Shown piece by piece: positions 33,477 through 41,902 of a stretch of DNA of 64,000 nucleotides (within the stretch, counting starts at the first letter, position 1; every line of letters begins with the position of its first letter). The notes under the pieces are model-generated. The model was not told the DNA's origin. It worked only from the letters and a program-made list of their open reading frames with translations, and searched no databases. The DNA comes from HXMU1420-2 sp017643305 (GTDB lineage Bacteria > Pseudomonadota > Alphaproteobacteria > Rhodobacterales > Rhodobacteraceae), in contig OZ244249.1 of assembly GCA_965217135.1 (NCBI GenBank), positions 4,154,001 through 4,218,000 on the forward strand, given 5' to 3'. The position numbers and the translations under genes were made by a program.

Positions 33477-34534
33477 CACATCTCTGGGTCCGGTCCGAAC
33501 AGCGTCCAAATGAAGAACGGGTCGGCCTGACACCCGAAGGGGCCGCCGCGTTGGCCGAGGCTGGGTTGCATGTGACGGTCGAAGAAAGCTCCGTCCGGGC
33601 CATTCCAATGGATGGGTATGTTGACGCAGGGTGTGAGACTGCGCCTGAAAACAGCTGGCCGGACGCGCCTGCGGACGCGATCATCTTTGGCCTGAAGGAA
33701 CTGCCGGAGGATGGCACGCCGCTGTCACACAGGCACATCATGTTCGGTCATGCTTTCAAAGGTCAGCCTGATGGGCAAACCCTGCTGAAACGATTCCGTG
33801 TGGGTGGCGGCAGTCTGTATGATCTGGAGTATCTGGTCGACGAAACCGGCCGCCGGGTGGCCGCGTTCGGATACTGGGCCGGGTATGCTGGGGCCGCCGT
33901 GGCGCTGAAATGCTGGGCCGCCCAGCAGCGGGGCGAAATTTCCGGCCCGGTGAGCGTGGTTCAAAGCCAGGCGCAATTGCGGGCAAATCTGAAAGCTGAA
34001 CTCGATGCGGTCGCGGCCACCCCACCCACCGCGCTGGTCATTGGCGCCCTGGGTCGCGTCGGCACCGGGGCCGGCGACCTGTGCGAAGCAATGGGCCTGA
34101 CCGTGACCCGCTGGGACATGGCGGAAACCGCGCATGGCGGGCCGTTCCCGGAAATCCTGCAACATGATTTGTTTCTCAACTGCATTCTGGCCAGGCCGAA
34201 CACGCCGGTTTTCGTGCCGAAAGGGTCTGAGACCGCAGACCGGAGGCTGTGCGTCATCGGTGACATCGCCTGTGATCCAGGCAGCGATTATAACCCGATC
34301 CCGGTCTATGACCGCACGACCAGCTGGGCCGACCCCGCCCTGCGCGTGCACGACGACCCGCCGCTGGATGTCACAGCCATCGATAATCTGCCTTCACTGC
34401 TGCCGGTCGAAAGCTCCGAAGACTACGCCGCGCAGTTGCTGCCATCATTGCTGACGTTGACCGACCTGGACAGCGGCGTCTGGGCGCGTGCGAAGGCAGA
34501 GTATGACGGGCACATGGCAGCTCTTCCGGCCTGA
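33473..34534 (+). CDS. saccharopine dehydrogenase, L-lysine-forming type (Lys1-like)
   Basis: A 353-residue enzyme of the alanine/saccharopine dehydrogenase fold. HLWVRSEQRPNEERVGLTPEGA is the conserved opening; the catalytic Lys lies in IIFGLKELP and the His in HIMFGHAFKGQ, as in fungal Lys1. LVIGALGRVGTGAGDLCEAMG is the NAD-binding Rossmann motif, and GDIACDPG is conserved near the C-terminus. It interconverts saccharopine with lysine and 2-oxoglutarate. It overlaps the GST gene and is followed, after about 100 bases, by the complementary glutamate-forming enzyme. Confidence 0.85.
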   Translation: MTHLWVRSEQRPNEERVGLTPEGAAALAEAGLHVTVEESSVRAIPMDGYVDAGCETAPENSWPDAPADAIIFGLKELPEDGTPLSHRHIMFGHAFKGQPDGQTLLKRFRVGGGSLYDLEYLVDETGRRVAAFGYWAGYAGAAVALKCWAAQQRGEISGPVSVVQSQAQLRANLKAELDAVAATPPTALVIGALGRVGTGAGDLCEAMGLTVTRWDMAETAHGGPFPEILQHDLFLNCILARPNTPVFVPKGSETADRRLCVIGDIACDPGSDYNPIPVYDRTTSWADPALRVHDDPPLDVTAIDNLPSLLPVESSEDYAAQLLPSLLTLTDLDSGVWARAKAEYDGHMAALPA

Positions 34535-34637
34535 TTGCCGGGGACGGCATCTGACTGTGACCCATTCTCGCTCTGGTCAGCGCAGGGCTCGTCGTGGCAC
34601 ACAGGTCCACGAAATGACATCAGCCTAGGATACTCAG

Positions 34638-35780
34638 ATGACGGTACATTGGTGCGGTACGGGCCTTTCGGCCATTCCCGGTTTGCGGCGGTTGATCGAA
34701 AACGGTCACCCGGTTGTGGTTTGGAACCGCACCGTGGACAAGGCACGCGAGGCGGTGGGTGATCTGACGCAGGACATCCGTGCCTTTGACCCCGATGCGC
34801 TGGCGGCATCCCTGCAGGCAGGCGATGTGGTGGTGTCCATGCTGCCGGGCGACTGGCATGTGCCGCTGGCGGAAATGGCCATCACGCACAAAGCGCATTT
34901 CGTGTCCTCATCCTACATCGCGCCGGAAATGCGCGGGCTGGACGAGGCCGCACGCGACGCAGGCGTTGCGCTGGTGAACGAGGTGGGGCTGGACCCCGGC
35001 ATCGATCACCTTATGGCGCATTGGCTGGTGGCCGATTACCGTGCTTCGGATGCTTTCGCGCCAGACAATCACCTGAGCTTCACTTCCTATTGCGGCGGCG
35101 TGCCCAAACACGCCAACCCGTTCCGGTACAAATTCAGCTGGTCGCCGCTGGGCGTACTTAAAGCGCTGCGCTCCCCTTCGCGCTCCATCCGCGATTTTGC
35201 GGAACTCCGGGTGGACCGGCCTTGGGACGCAATCACCAGTTATGACGCGCCGCTGCCAACACCGGAAAGCTTTGAGGTTTATCCGAACCGCGACAGCCTG
35301 CCATTCATGGCAGATTACGGCTTCGAAACCGACTGGCCTGTCCGCGAATTCGTGCGCGGGACGCTGCGGCTGAATGGCTGGGCGGAGGCATGGGCCGATG
35401 TCTTTACTGAGGTCGAAACGCTGGAAGGTCCCGAAGGCGACGCGCGGTTGCAGGAAATGTCCGACCAGTTTTGGAACGACAACGCATATGATGAAGGCGA
35501 ACCAGACCGGGTGATCCTTTGTGTCGGGCTCAAGGCCGAACACGACGGCACGCCGGTCTGGCACAAGACCTATGTGATGGACGCCTGGGGCGACGAACGC
35601 GGTACCGCTATGGCGCGGCTGGTGTCCGAACCCGTTTCGCTGGCGGTGGAAGCGGTATTGAACCGCCGCATCGCCGCCGGTTTGCATGCGGCCCCGTCAG
35701 ACCCGGCGCTGGTAAGCGACTGGATGGAGGAAATTGACCGTCTGTCGCAGCACCTGCAGGTGGTCGATCATGCCGGGTGA
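34638..35780 (+). CDS. saccharopine dehydrogenase, L-glutamate-forming type (Lys9-like)
   Basis: A 380-residue protein with a short N-terminal Rossmann motif (WCGTGLSAIPGLRRLIE), VVVSMLPGDWHVPLAEMAI and ALVNEVGLDPGIDHLMA, the latter being the hallmark of the glutamate-forming saccharopine dehydrogenases, then SYCGGVPKHANPFRYKFSWSP. It should convert saccharopine to glutamate and 2-aminoadipate semialdehyde. With the preceding Lys1-like gene it makes a two-enzyme route between lysine and aminoadipate semialdehyde, most likely for lysine breakdown in a bacterium that would make lysine by the diaminopimelate route (inference). Confidence 0.85.
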   Translation: MTVHWCGTGLSAIPGLRRLIENGHPVVVWNRTVDKAREAVGDLTQDIRAFDPDALAASLQAGDVVVSMLPGDWHVPLAEMAITHKAHFVSSSYIAPEMRGLDEAARDAGVALVNEVGLDPGIDHLMAHWLVADYRASDAFAPDNHLSFTSYCGGVPKHANPFRYKFSWSPLGVLKALRSPSRSIRDFAELRVDRPWDAITSYDAPLPTPESFEVYPNRDSLPFMADYGFETDWPVREFVRGTLRLNGWAEAWADVFTEVETLEGPEGDARLQEMSDQFWNDNAYDEGEPDRVILCVGLKAEHDGTPVWHKTYVMDAWGDERGTAMARLVSEPVSLAVEAVLNRRIAAGLHAAPSDPALVSDWMEEIDRLSQHLQVVDHAG

Positions 35781-36211
35781 GGATGCGACCTCCTGGTTTT
35801 GAATGGATGGAGTTGCAAACCAGGGGTGGGTACTAACCCACCGTTTCCTAGCCTCTACCGGAGGCATGGGCGGGCTGAAATCCGCCCTACGACGCGCGAT
35901 ACGTTTCATCCTTGGGTCAGGCTGCGCCTCAGGGTACATACCGCTTCGGACGTGGCGATGCGGGTCAGGGCCGCATGCCGTATCCAGCCTGTCTGCATCG
36001 GGGCCTTCACCCCGGCCCTCCGCCCCGTGACAGACGACACAATGGGCCGCGAACTACGCCGGGCCGTCCTCTGCCATGGCTTTAGTCCAAACAGAACCCG
36101 CACCCAGCGCACTGAGCAAACCAGAGAACCGCGGGTGTTTCGCGCGTCCCAACCGCATCATCCACAGCGCATCAGGTCATCTTCATCATCAGTCAGCGAA
36201 TAGCCCAGCGC
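35781..36211. other. 431-bp intergenic region with hairpins, no confident gene
   Basis: The strongest hairpin is GGTGGGT (35825-35831) with ACCCACC (35836-35842) around ACTA, followed by GTTTCC; it may terminate the saccharopine operon. A second stem, GGGCGG (35868-35873) with CCGCCC (35882-35887), follows. Several frames are open on both strands but lack start signals and family features; a short minus-strand peptide frame near 36050-36160 could be a gene remnant. Confidence 0.5.
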
Positions 36212-36481
36212 CTACAGCCCGTTTTCCAAATGGTCGGAAAGGTGCGGTGTGCCGATCAAGTAATCGGCGCAAGGCGTAGTGGCCTCCGCCTGGGCGGTTC
36301 CAATCGCCTGGGCAATTTCTTCGGCCTCAAAGCTGCCCCGACCAACCCATATGATGCCGACCAGCTCCGCTTGTTCGTCTTCGCTCAACCGATCGATAAA
36401 GGCGCGCAGTTCCGGTTCGGCTCTGTCCAGTTCCCTGTCCATCAATGCGACCTGGGCAATGGCGCTTTCGGAAATGTTCAT
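36212..36481 (-). CDS. DUF3775 domain-containing protein
   Basis: Eighty-nine residues: an N-terminal helix (MNISESAIAQVALMDRELDR), a DRLSEDEQAELVGIIWVGRG core and a C-terminal CADYLIGTPHLSDHLENGL, matching the DUF3775 family of short alphaproteobacterial proteins. Function is not known. It lies just downstream of the SDR gene of the sigma-E operon and on the same strand, 60 bases away, but may be independently expressed. Confidence 0.7.
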   Translation of the reverse strand: MNISESAIAQVALMDRELDRAEPELRAFIDRLSEDEQAELVGIIWVGRGSFEAEEIAQAIGTAQAEATTPCADYLIGTPHLSDHLENGL

Positions 36482-36541
36482 CGGTTTCGTCCTTTGCAGT
36501 TTGAGCCATCAAACCGAAGGATGTCACGCGAGTCTTTTATC

Positions 36542-37273
36542 TTACGCAAATAGCCGATAGTAGATTGCGTCTGGCAAAAGCTGGGCAATCCGAAAGACCC
36601 AGGCGAAGGGAGACGGGAAGCTCATCCGGAACCGGGTGGAGTTCATATGCTCGAACATCTTCTGTGCGGCGGCGTCGGGTTCCATCAGCGCCGGCATCTT
36701 GAAATCGTTCTTGTCTGTCAGCCGGGTGCGGATGAAACCCGGATTGGCCAGTTGCACCCGAACCCCCGTACGCCACAGATCTGCATAGAGGCTTTCAGCC
36801 ATCACCATAGTCCCGGCCTTGGACGCGCCGTAGCCTATGGAATTGCGCAGTCCACGGAACCCGGCCAGTGAGCCGGTGATGACGATATGCCCGTTGTCGC
36901 GTTCAGTCATCTGCGGCACGATCTGCCCTAGCACGCGGACAAGACCGGTGAAATTCACGTCGGCCATGGAGATGGCTTCGTCCGCTTGCCAGCTTGTGGC
37001 GGGCATCGGCCAGTAGACACCGGCGAAGAAAACCATGCCGTCGATTTCGCCCGCCTCCTGCGCGGCCGCGCGCACAGACGCAGTTTCGGCCACGTCTATC
37101 GGCAGCACTTGCGCCTTACCCGGCAGGCTTTCGGCGAGGTCCGACAAGCGCTCTTCCGACCGGGCGGACAGAATCACCTCCACCCCGGCCGCACTGAGCT
37201 TGTGGGCCAGGGCCGCGCCCAAACCCTCGCTCGCCCCGACCAGCCAGTAGCGTTTACCGCGCCAGTCCGTCAC
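36542..37273 (-). CDS. short-chain dehydrogenase of the sigma-E-linked operon
   Basis: A 243-residue SDR. The cofactor motif VGASEGLGAALA starts near residue 12, the NNAG-equivalent is FFAGVYWPM, catalytic Ser lies in ITGSLAGFRG and the YxxxK pair in YGASKAG. The C-terminus (FPSPFAWVFRIAQLLPDAIYY) is hydrophobic, which suggests membrane association. It overlaps the DUF3833 gene by 4 bases and is the last gene of the operon. In Rhodobacter sphaeroides a comparable SDR gene belongs to a sigma-E-dependent operon beside rpoE-chrR. Confidence 0.82.
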   Translation of the reverse strand: MTDWRGKRYWLVGASEGLGAALAHKLSAAGVEVILSARSEERLSDLAESLPGKAQVLPIDVAETASVRAAAQEAGEIDGMVFFAGVYWPMPATSWQADEAISMADVNFTGLVRVLGQIVPQMTERDNGHIVITGSLAGFRGLRNSIGYGASKAGTMVMAESLYADLWRTGVRVQLANPGFIRTRLTDKNDFKMPALMEPDAAAQKMFEHMNSTRFRMSFPSPFAWVFRIAQLLPDAIYYRLFA

Positions 37274-37857
37274 TCTGCTGCCAATCTGTCGTCGCCGGTG
37301 GCTGCGCGGGGGCGCATCGTAGCGACCAGTTCACCCACCGGCAGGCCGAATTTACGGAACTGGCTGCGGTTCACGATGGCACCGCTTGGGGCCAGATACA
37401 TCCAGTCGATCGTGTCCAGTTCGTGTCCACCGGCGGATTCCGGCAGCTTGATTCGGTAGCGCAATTGTACCGCGGAGCCAGATTGCCAGCCATCGCCAAC
37501 ACCGATCAGATCCGGCGCTGTGGCCTTGATATGCCCGTTGCGATCCACGCGCAGGGTCCATTCCCGATCCTGGGTGTTGCCGTTGTCGTAGATAAAATGT
37601 TCGTCCATGCGTCCGACTTCGCCCTGCCAGACCGCGTGAAATTCACCCACGAACCGCGAGGAGACCCGGCCGGTGGGGCCATAGATCACGCCTTCGCAGT
37701 CGATCACACCGTTAAGGTGTTTGCGGATGTCAAAAGTTGGGGAGGTGCCTTGGTAATCTTGCGGGCGCTGTGCGCGGAAAGTGCCAAACGCGCTCCGCAC
37801 CCAAACAGCCCCAATGACAATACCCGCGCCAAGGAGCGCGAAAATGAAGTTTTCCAT
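37270..37857 (-). CDS. DUF3833 domain-containing protein
   Basis: A 195-residue protein with an N-terminal hydrophobic anchor (FIFALLGAGIVIGAVWV) followed by a lipocalin-like beta domain including FDIRKHLNGVIDCEGVIYGPTGRVSSRF and DWMYLAPSGAIVNRSQFRKFGLPVGEL, characteristic of DUF3833. ATG 37857 overlaps the stop of the MFS gene (TGATG), so a longer frame inside that gene is rejected. Its role is unknown; the operon context points to membrane lipid modification under photooxidative stress. Confidence 0.78.
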   Translation of the reverse strand: MENFIFALLGAGIVIGAVWVRSAFGTFRAQRPQDYQGTSPTFDIRKHLNGVIDCEGVIYGPTGRVSSRFVGEFHAVWQGEVGRMDEHFIYDNGNTQDREWTLRVDRNGHIKATAPDLIGVGDGWQSGSAVQLRYRIKLPESAGGHELDTIDWMYLAPSGAIVNRSQFRKFGLPVGELVATMRPRAATGDDRLAAE

Positions 37858-39104
37858 CACGTATTCTCCCGTGTGAGGGTGGATAGCATTCCAATTGCGG
37901 CGATCTTCAACACGCAAGGAATGCCAGCATAGAGAAAGGTCAGCCAACGCAGGGCGTCAGTTGTGTTTTCGGTGCCGGGGACGAAGCCTGCGGCATCCAA
38001 CACTGGCAACAGCGTGACTGCCGCGAATGCCAGCGTAAACTTGGTGGCAAACGACCACAGCCCGAAAGCTTCGTTCCCGTCGGGCGCGATCTGTGCAAGC
38101 CGACGGGCGAACATGGCGGGCAGCAGCGTCATGTCCGCACCCAGCGCGGCACCGGAGGCAACGCAGATCAGTGCAAACAAGGCAATATCACCCGGCCCCA
38201 AAAGGGGCACCAGACCGAAAGCCAGTATCGACAACAGCATGCCCGCCATCAGCACGCGCCGCGCACCGAAGCGTTCTGCCGCTCGGCTCCAGAATGGCGC
38301 CGCGCCAGCCGCTGCCAGAAAGAACAGCAATAGTAGCGGGCCTTCCGCCCCCGGCGCGGCCAATCGGCTTTCGACAAAGAACAGGAACAAAGTGGAGCTC
38401 ACCGCGACCGGTGTGGTGTTGACCAGAGCGATTAACAGCAACCGACGGGATACAGGATCGCCCAGTACGGTGCGGAACCCGCCCGTCACCGTCGCCGCGA
38501 CTGTCGACCATTCGAGCCGCATCGCCAGACCGGCGCACAACGCTGCGACTGCAAACAGAGCGGCAAAGACCGAAAACGGGTGGCCGGATATCAGCGCCGC
38601 CAAAGACGGTACAATCGCCGCGAGGCACACGCCCAACAGCGCGCCAGTTTCGCGCCAGCGCGCCACGCGCAGGTGGCCCTCTGGTCCGACTGTGGCAGCC
38701 TTGGCCACGCCACGGGCATAAAACAGGATATTGAGGAAACTATAGGCCGAAAACAGCACCGCCAGCATGATTGCAAACCACAGCAGCGGTGCACCAGGCG
38801 GGGTGATTGCAAACAAGCCGAACATAGCCAGCGCCATGAAGGCTAGCGCAACCGCAGCGCCGACGCCACGCCACGGCCCTAGCCGCGCGGCCAGCCGGCC
38901 CAACAGCGGGTCCTGCACCACGTCCAGCAGGCGCAGCGCGAACAGGGCACCACCCAGCGCCGTGAGGCTCACACCAAACGTGTCAGCGTAAAATTTTGGC
39001 GCGTGAATATAAATGGGCAAGCCAGCTGCAGCCAGCACGCCCGCAAACATCGCATAGGACGGCAGGCCATCGGCCCGTGCGCTATGTGTGTCCACCATAG
39101 TCAT
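37857..39104 (-). CDS. MFS transporter of the sigma-E-linked operon
   Basis: A 415-residue protein with about 12 hydrophobic segments. RLLDVVQDPLLGRLAARLG resembles the loop 2-3 signature of the glycoside-pentoside-hexuronide (MelB-like) subgroup of the MFS. ATG 39104 is chosen because it overlaps the stop of the DUF1365 gene (ATGA). Substrate unknown; in this conserved neighbourhood it may move a lipid or lipid precursor, but that is inference. Confidence 0.78.
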   Translation of the reverse strand: MTMVDTHSARADGLPSYAMFAGVLAAAGLPIYIHAPKFYADTFGVSLTALGGALFALRLLDVVQDPLLGRLAARLGPWRGVGAAVALAFMALAMFGLFAITPPGAPLLWFAIMLAVLFSAYSFLNILFYARGVAKAATVGPEGHLRVARWRETGALLGVCLAAIVPSLAALISGHPFSVFAALFAVAALCAGLAMRLEWSTVAATVTGGFRTVLGDPVSRRLLLIALVNTTPVAVSSTLFLFFVESRLAAPGAEGPLLLLFFLAAAGAAPFWSRAAERFGARRVLMAGMLLSILAFGLVPLLGPGDIALFALICVASGAALGADMTLLPAMFARRLAQIAPDGNEAFGLWSFATKFTLAFAAVTLLPVLDAAGFVPGTENTTDALRWLTFLYAGIPCVLKIAAIGMLSTLTRENT

Positions 39105-39868
39105 CCCCGGGTCACGTCGCTTTGCGGCGGCAACGGGCGGACACGGAACTGGGCGTTCTTCCACCAGAGTTTAAACGCCTGCCAGTGGATCAGCGCCAGC
39201 ACCCGGCGTGCGCCCAGCGGACGCCGCAGGCAGGACCACAGGATCGTGCGATTTGTCAACTTGCTGCGGTCCCCCGTCAGGGTCGCAATAAGCCCGCCTT
39301 CCTCCCGGCTGTAGTCAATTCGGATGCCGATATGGTCCGGCCCGATATCGAAATGGAACCGGTAACCGCCTTCAACGGGCTGGAACGGCGAGACATAGAA
39401 CACCTTGGTTGCGCGCAGTTCATCGCGTGCAGTGATTGGGCGCAGGTCGGGGTGGTGACAGAGATAGGAGTGACGTTCGCCAAATGTATTGGATACCTCG
39501 GCGATAACCGAAACCAGCTCCTCCGCTGCATCATCGCTGTAGCACAGCCAGAAACTGACAGGGTTGAACACGTGCCCCATCCAGCGGGGCTGGGTCAATA
39601 ACAGGATGCGCGCAGGCTGCGGCAGCTGATACCGGTCCATCACCTCACGCACCCATTTCGGGCCGGCGCCGTCACCAATAGGACCGCCATGGTCGCTGTC
39701 GCGGACAGATGCCAGGTTGGCTCGGTTGCGGGAAAACAAGGTTGGCCCACCCAGCTGCGCTTCGGCGTCGAACAGCAGATAGTCTACCGAATACCGAAAG
39801 GCATTTTTGACCTGCCCTTTACGGCCATGGTAGGTATGGCCGCCGACGTAATCGACGCGCGTGTTCAT
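39101..39868 (-). CDS. DUF1365 domain-containing protein
   Basis: A 255-residue protein with GHTYHGRKGQVKNAFRYSVDYLLFD at the N-terminus and LLTQPRWMGHVFNPVSFWLCYS and VSNTFGERHSYL in the middle, which are the DUF1365 hallmarks. The family is nearly always next to an FAD-dependent oxidoreductase, as here. ATG 39868 overlaps the upstream stop (ATGA). The enzymatic role is not established. Confidence 0.82.
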   Translation of the reverse strand: MNTRVDYVGGHTYHGRKGQVKNAFRYSVDYLLFDAEAQLGGPTLFSRNRANLASVRDSDHGGPIGDGAGPKWVREVMDRYQLPQPARILLLTQPRWMGHVFNPVSFWLCYSDDAAEELVSVIAEVSNTFGERHSYLCHHPDLRPITARDELRATKVFYVSPFQPVEGGYRFHFDIGPDHIGIRIDYSREEGGLIATLTGDRSKLTNRTILWSCLRRPLGARRVLALIHWQAFKLWWKNAQFRVRPLPPQSDVTRG

Positions 39869-41160
39869 TCTGCCGCTACCGGCATCTGGGCCGTGCGGCG
39901 TATGCCATCGGCCACGGAAACAGCGCTCGCCAGCCCGTCTTCGTGGAACCCATTGCGCATCCACGCACCACAGAACCAAGTACGGTTGGTGCCATTGTTT
40001 GTTTTCAGAAGATCCTGCGCCTCCAGTACGCCGGGGCCATAGACCGGGTGGCGCATAGTGGTCTGGTCATAGATTAAGTCTTCCCGAATGCGGCCCGGAT
40101 CATTGAGCGTAACAAAATGCGGGTCGTCCTTAGGGATCGGCTGCAGCGAATTCATCCAATAGGTCAAGTCCAGCGCCTCCGACCCTTCGGTGGTTTCGGT
40201 GTAGTTCCAGCTCGACCACACCTTGCGCCGTTTCGGCATAACCGAGGGGTCGCAATGCAGTGTGACAGTGTTGGGCTGGTATTTGATCTGTCCCAAGGCC
40301 GTGCTCTCTGTCGCAGACGGATCATCCAGCAGGGACAGCGTGACATCGGAATGCGTTGCAAACACGACCTCGTCAAAGCGCTCCCAATCAGCACCGGCGG
40401 TTTTCACGTGAACGCCATCGGGCGCCCGGCGCACGGAGTGCACGCCAGCATTGGTGCGCAGGTCAACTGCCTGGCGTTTCAGTTCTGCGGTCAGACGGCT
40501 GACATACTGGGTTGAGCCGCCTTTCACCGTATACCATTGATGCATGTGCTTCTTGCCAAGCAGTCCATGGTTCTTGAAGAACTGGATCATAGCGTAGGCT
40601 GGGAAATCCATCACCTGCGAGCGCGGAGTGGACCAGATCGCGCCAGAGAAAGGCAGCAGATAATAGTCGCGGAACCAATCGCTGGTGCCCAGTTTGGCCA
40701 GCAATTGTGCCACTGTCATCGATGGGTCATCGGCCGCCGCCAGCGCGTTGTTGTTAAAATAAATAAGGTCTCTCACGAGGCGCATGAACGCAGGATGAAT
40801 AAGGTTACGCCGCTGGGCGAACAAGGCGTCGATGCTTTGCACCGAATATTCCAACTGCCCGTTGTTGAACGAGGCACCGAAACTCATGCTACTTTTCGCG
40901 ATCGGCACCTGCAATTCTTCGAACAGGCCAGTCAAATGTGGGTAATTCACGTGATTAAACACAATGAACCCTGTATCGACCGGCTGGTCGCCCGACCGAC
41001 CTGCCACCAAAGTGCGCGCATGCCCGCCCAGACGAGGCGCGGATTCGAACAATGTGACACGATGATCACTCCCCAGACGCCACGCGGCACCCAAACCGGA
41101 TATGCCGCCACCGACCACTGCAACGTGACGCCGGCCTGAAAATGGCTGTTCAAATGGCAT
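39865..41160 (-). CDS. FAD/NAD(P)-binding oxidoreductase, first gene of the sigma-E-linked operon
   Basis: A 431-residue flavoprotein of the amine-oxidase/phytoene-desaturase-like class. The N-terminal dinucleotide motif VAVVGGGISGLGAAWRL is followed by LFESAPRLGGHART and, near the C-terminus, NRTWFCGAWMRNGFHEDGLASAVSVADGI, the second FAD-binding segment. Related proteins in R. sphaeroides act in sigma-E-controlled fatty-acid modification. The gene is divergent from rpoE, and a sigma-E-like promoter lies 33-58 bases upstream of its start. Confidence 0.85.
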   Translation of the reverse strand: MPFEQPFSGRRHVAVVGGGISGLGAAWRLGSDHRVTLFESAPRLGGHARTLVAGRSGDQPVDTGFIVFNHVNYPHLTGLFEELQVPIAKSSMSFGASFNNGQLEYSVQSIDALFAQRRNLIHPAFMRLVRDLIYFNNNALAAADDPSMTVAQLLAKLGTSDWFRDYYLLPFSGAIWSTPRSQVMDFPAYAMIQFFKNHGLLGKKHMHQWYTVKGGSTQYVSRLTAELKRQAVDLRTNAGVHSVRRAPDGVHVKTAGADWERFDEVVFATHSDVTLSLLDDPSATESTALGQIKYQPNTVTLHCDPSVMPKRRKVWSSWNYTETTEGSEALDLTYWMNSLQPIPKDDPHFVTLNDPGRIREDLIYDQTTMRHPVYGPGVLEAQDLLKTNNGTNRTWFCGAWMRNGFHEDGLASAVSVADGIRRTAQMPVAAE

Positions 41161-41192
41161 AGGGAACCTTTCCGATATCAGTTTTAAGGATG

Positions 41193-41218
41193 TACGAAGT
41201 GGATCGGCGTCCGGATGA
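41193..41218 (-). promoter_or_regulatory. sigma-E (ECF11)-type promoter of the oxidoreductase operon
   Basis: On the minus strand TCATCC, 16 bases, then CGTA: one mismatch to the TGATCC-N16-CGTA consensus of Rhodobacter sigma-E. The -10 end is about 32 bases from the ATG at 41160. Confidence 0.75.
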
Positions 41219-41237
41219 AAAAGAAACAGAAAAATTT

Positions 41238-41263
41238 TGATCCGCTTCGAAACTGTTTCCGTA
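41238..41263 (+). promoter_or_regulatory. autoregulatory sigma-E (ECF11)-type promoter of rpoE
   Basis: TGATCC (41238-41243), 16 bases, CGTA (41260-41263): an exact match to the sigma-E consensus. It lies inside the longest rpoE reading frame and therefore excludes the ATG at 41215 as start codon. Confidence 0.85.
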
Positions 41264-41271
41264 CAAGTTGT

Positions 41272-41895
41272 ATGTTGACCGGCACTGAAACGATCACCGA
41301 AAGTGAGGAAGTCGCTGACCGAACAGGTTTGGCGCGCTCAAAACCTCGCAGGAAACCGTCTGTGCCCGACCAGACCTGGATATCGCACGTGGAACTTATT
41401 CGCGATCATCGCGACAAAGAGGCTTTTGCCGCTCTTTTCAGCCATTTCGCGCCGCGCGTGAAAGGGTTTTTGATAAAAAGCGGTGCTGCTGCTGATTTGG
41501 CCGAGGAATGTGCGCAGGACGTTATGGTCACACTGTGGAACAAAGCGCATTTGTTTGATCCATCCCGTGCCTCAGTGGCGACTTGGATTTTCACAATCGC
41601 ACGAAACCGCAGGATCGATATTCTCCGAAAGGAGAACCGCCCCGAACCCGAAGATCTGCCGTGGGGCCCCGATGCAGAGCCCGACCAGGCCGATGTTTTG
41701 GCGTTGCAGCAGGAAAGCTCACGGCTAAAGGCCGCTATCCAAGCCCTGCCCGACGCCCAACGCGACCTGATACAGAAAGCCTACTTTGGCGATCTGAGCC
41801 ACAGTGAGATTGCAGTCCAGACCGGTTTGCCGCTGGGCACAATCAAATCCCGCATCCGATTGGCGCTGGACCGCCTACGCCATGTCATGAAATGA
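41272..41895 (+). CDS. rpoE: ECF sigma factor RpoE (singlet-oxygen response)
   Basis: A 207-residue ECF11-type sigma factor. Region 2 carries FAALFSHFAPRVKGFLIKSG and AEECAQDVMVTLWNKAHLFDP and ATWIFTIARNRRID; region 4 carries LSHSEIAVQTGLPLGTIKSRIRLALDRLRH. It directs transcription of singlet-oxygen and photooxidative stress genes when released from ChrR. ATG 41272 is chosen because the promoter ends at 41263, which would make the mRNA nearly leaderless; GTG 41362 with AGGA upstream is an alternative giving a shorter protein. chrR follows seven bases later. Confidence 0.88.
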   Translation: MLTGTETITESEEVADRTGLARSKPRRKPSVPDQTWISHVELIRDHRDKEAFAALFSHFAPRVKGFLIKSGAAADLAEECAQDVMVTLWNKAHLFDPSRASVATWIFTIARNRRIDILRKENRPEPEDLPWGPDAEPDQADVLALQQESSRLKAAIQALPDAQRDLIQKAYFGDLSHSEIAVQTGLPLGTIKSRIRLALDRLRHVMK

Positions 41896-41902
41896 GCCCG
41901 AG

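Noticed and set aside
41215..41271. Earlier ATG for rpoE
   Set aside because: The exact sigma-E promoter match lies inside this stretch, so it cannot be part of the autoregulated mRNA.
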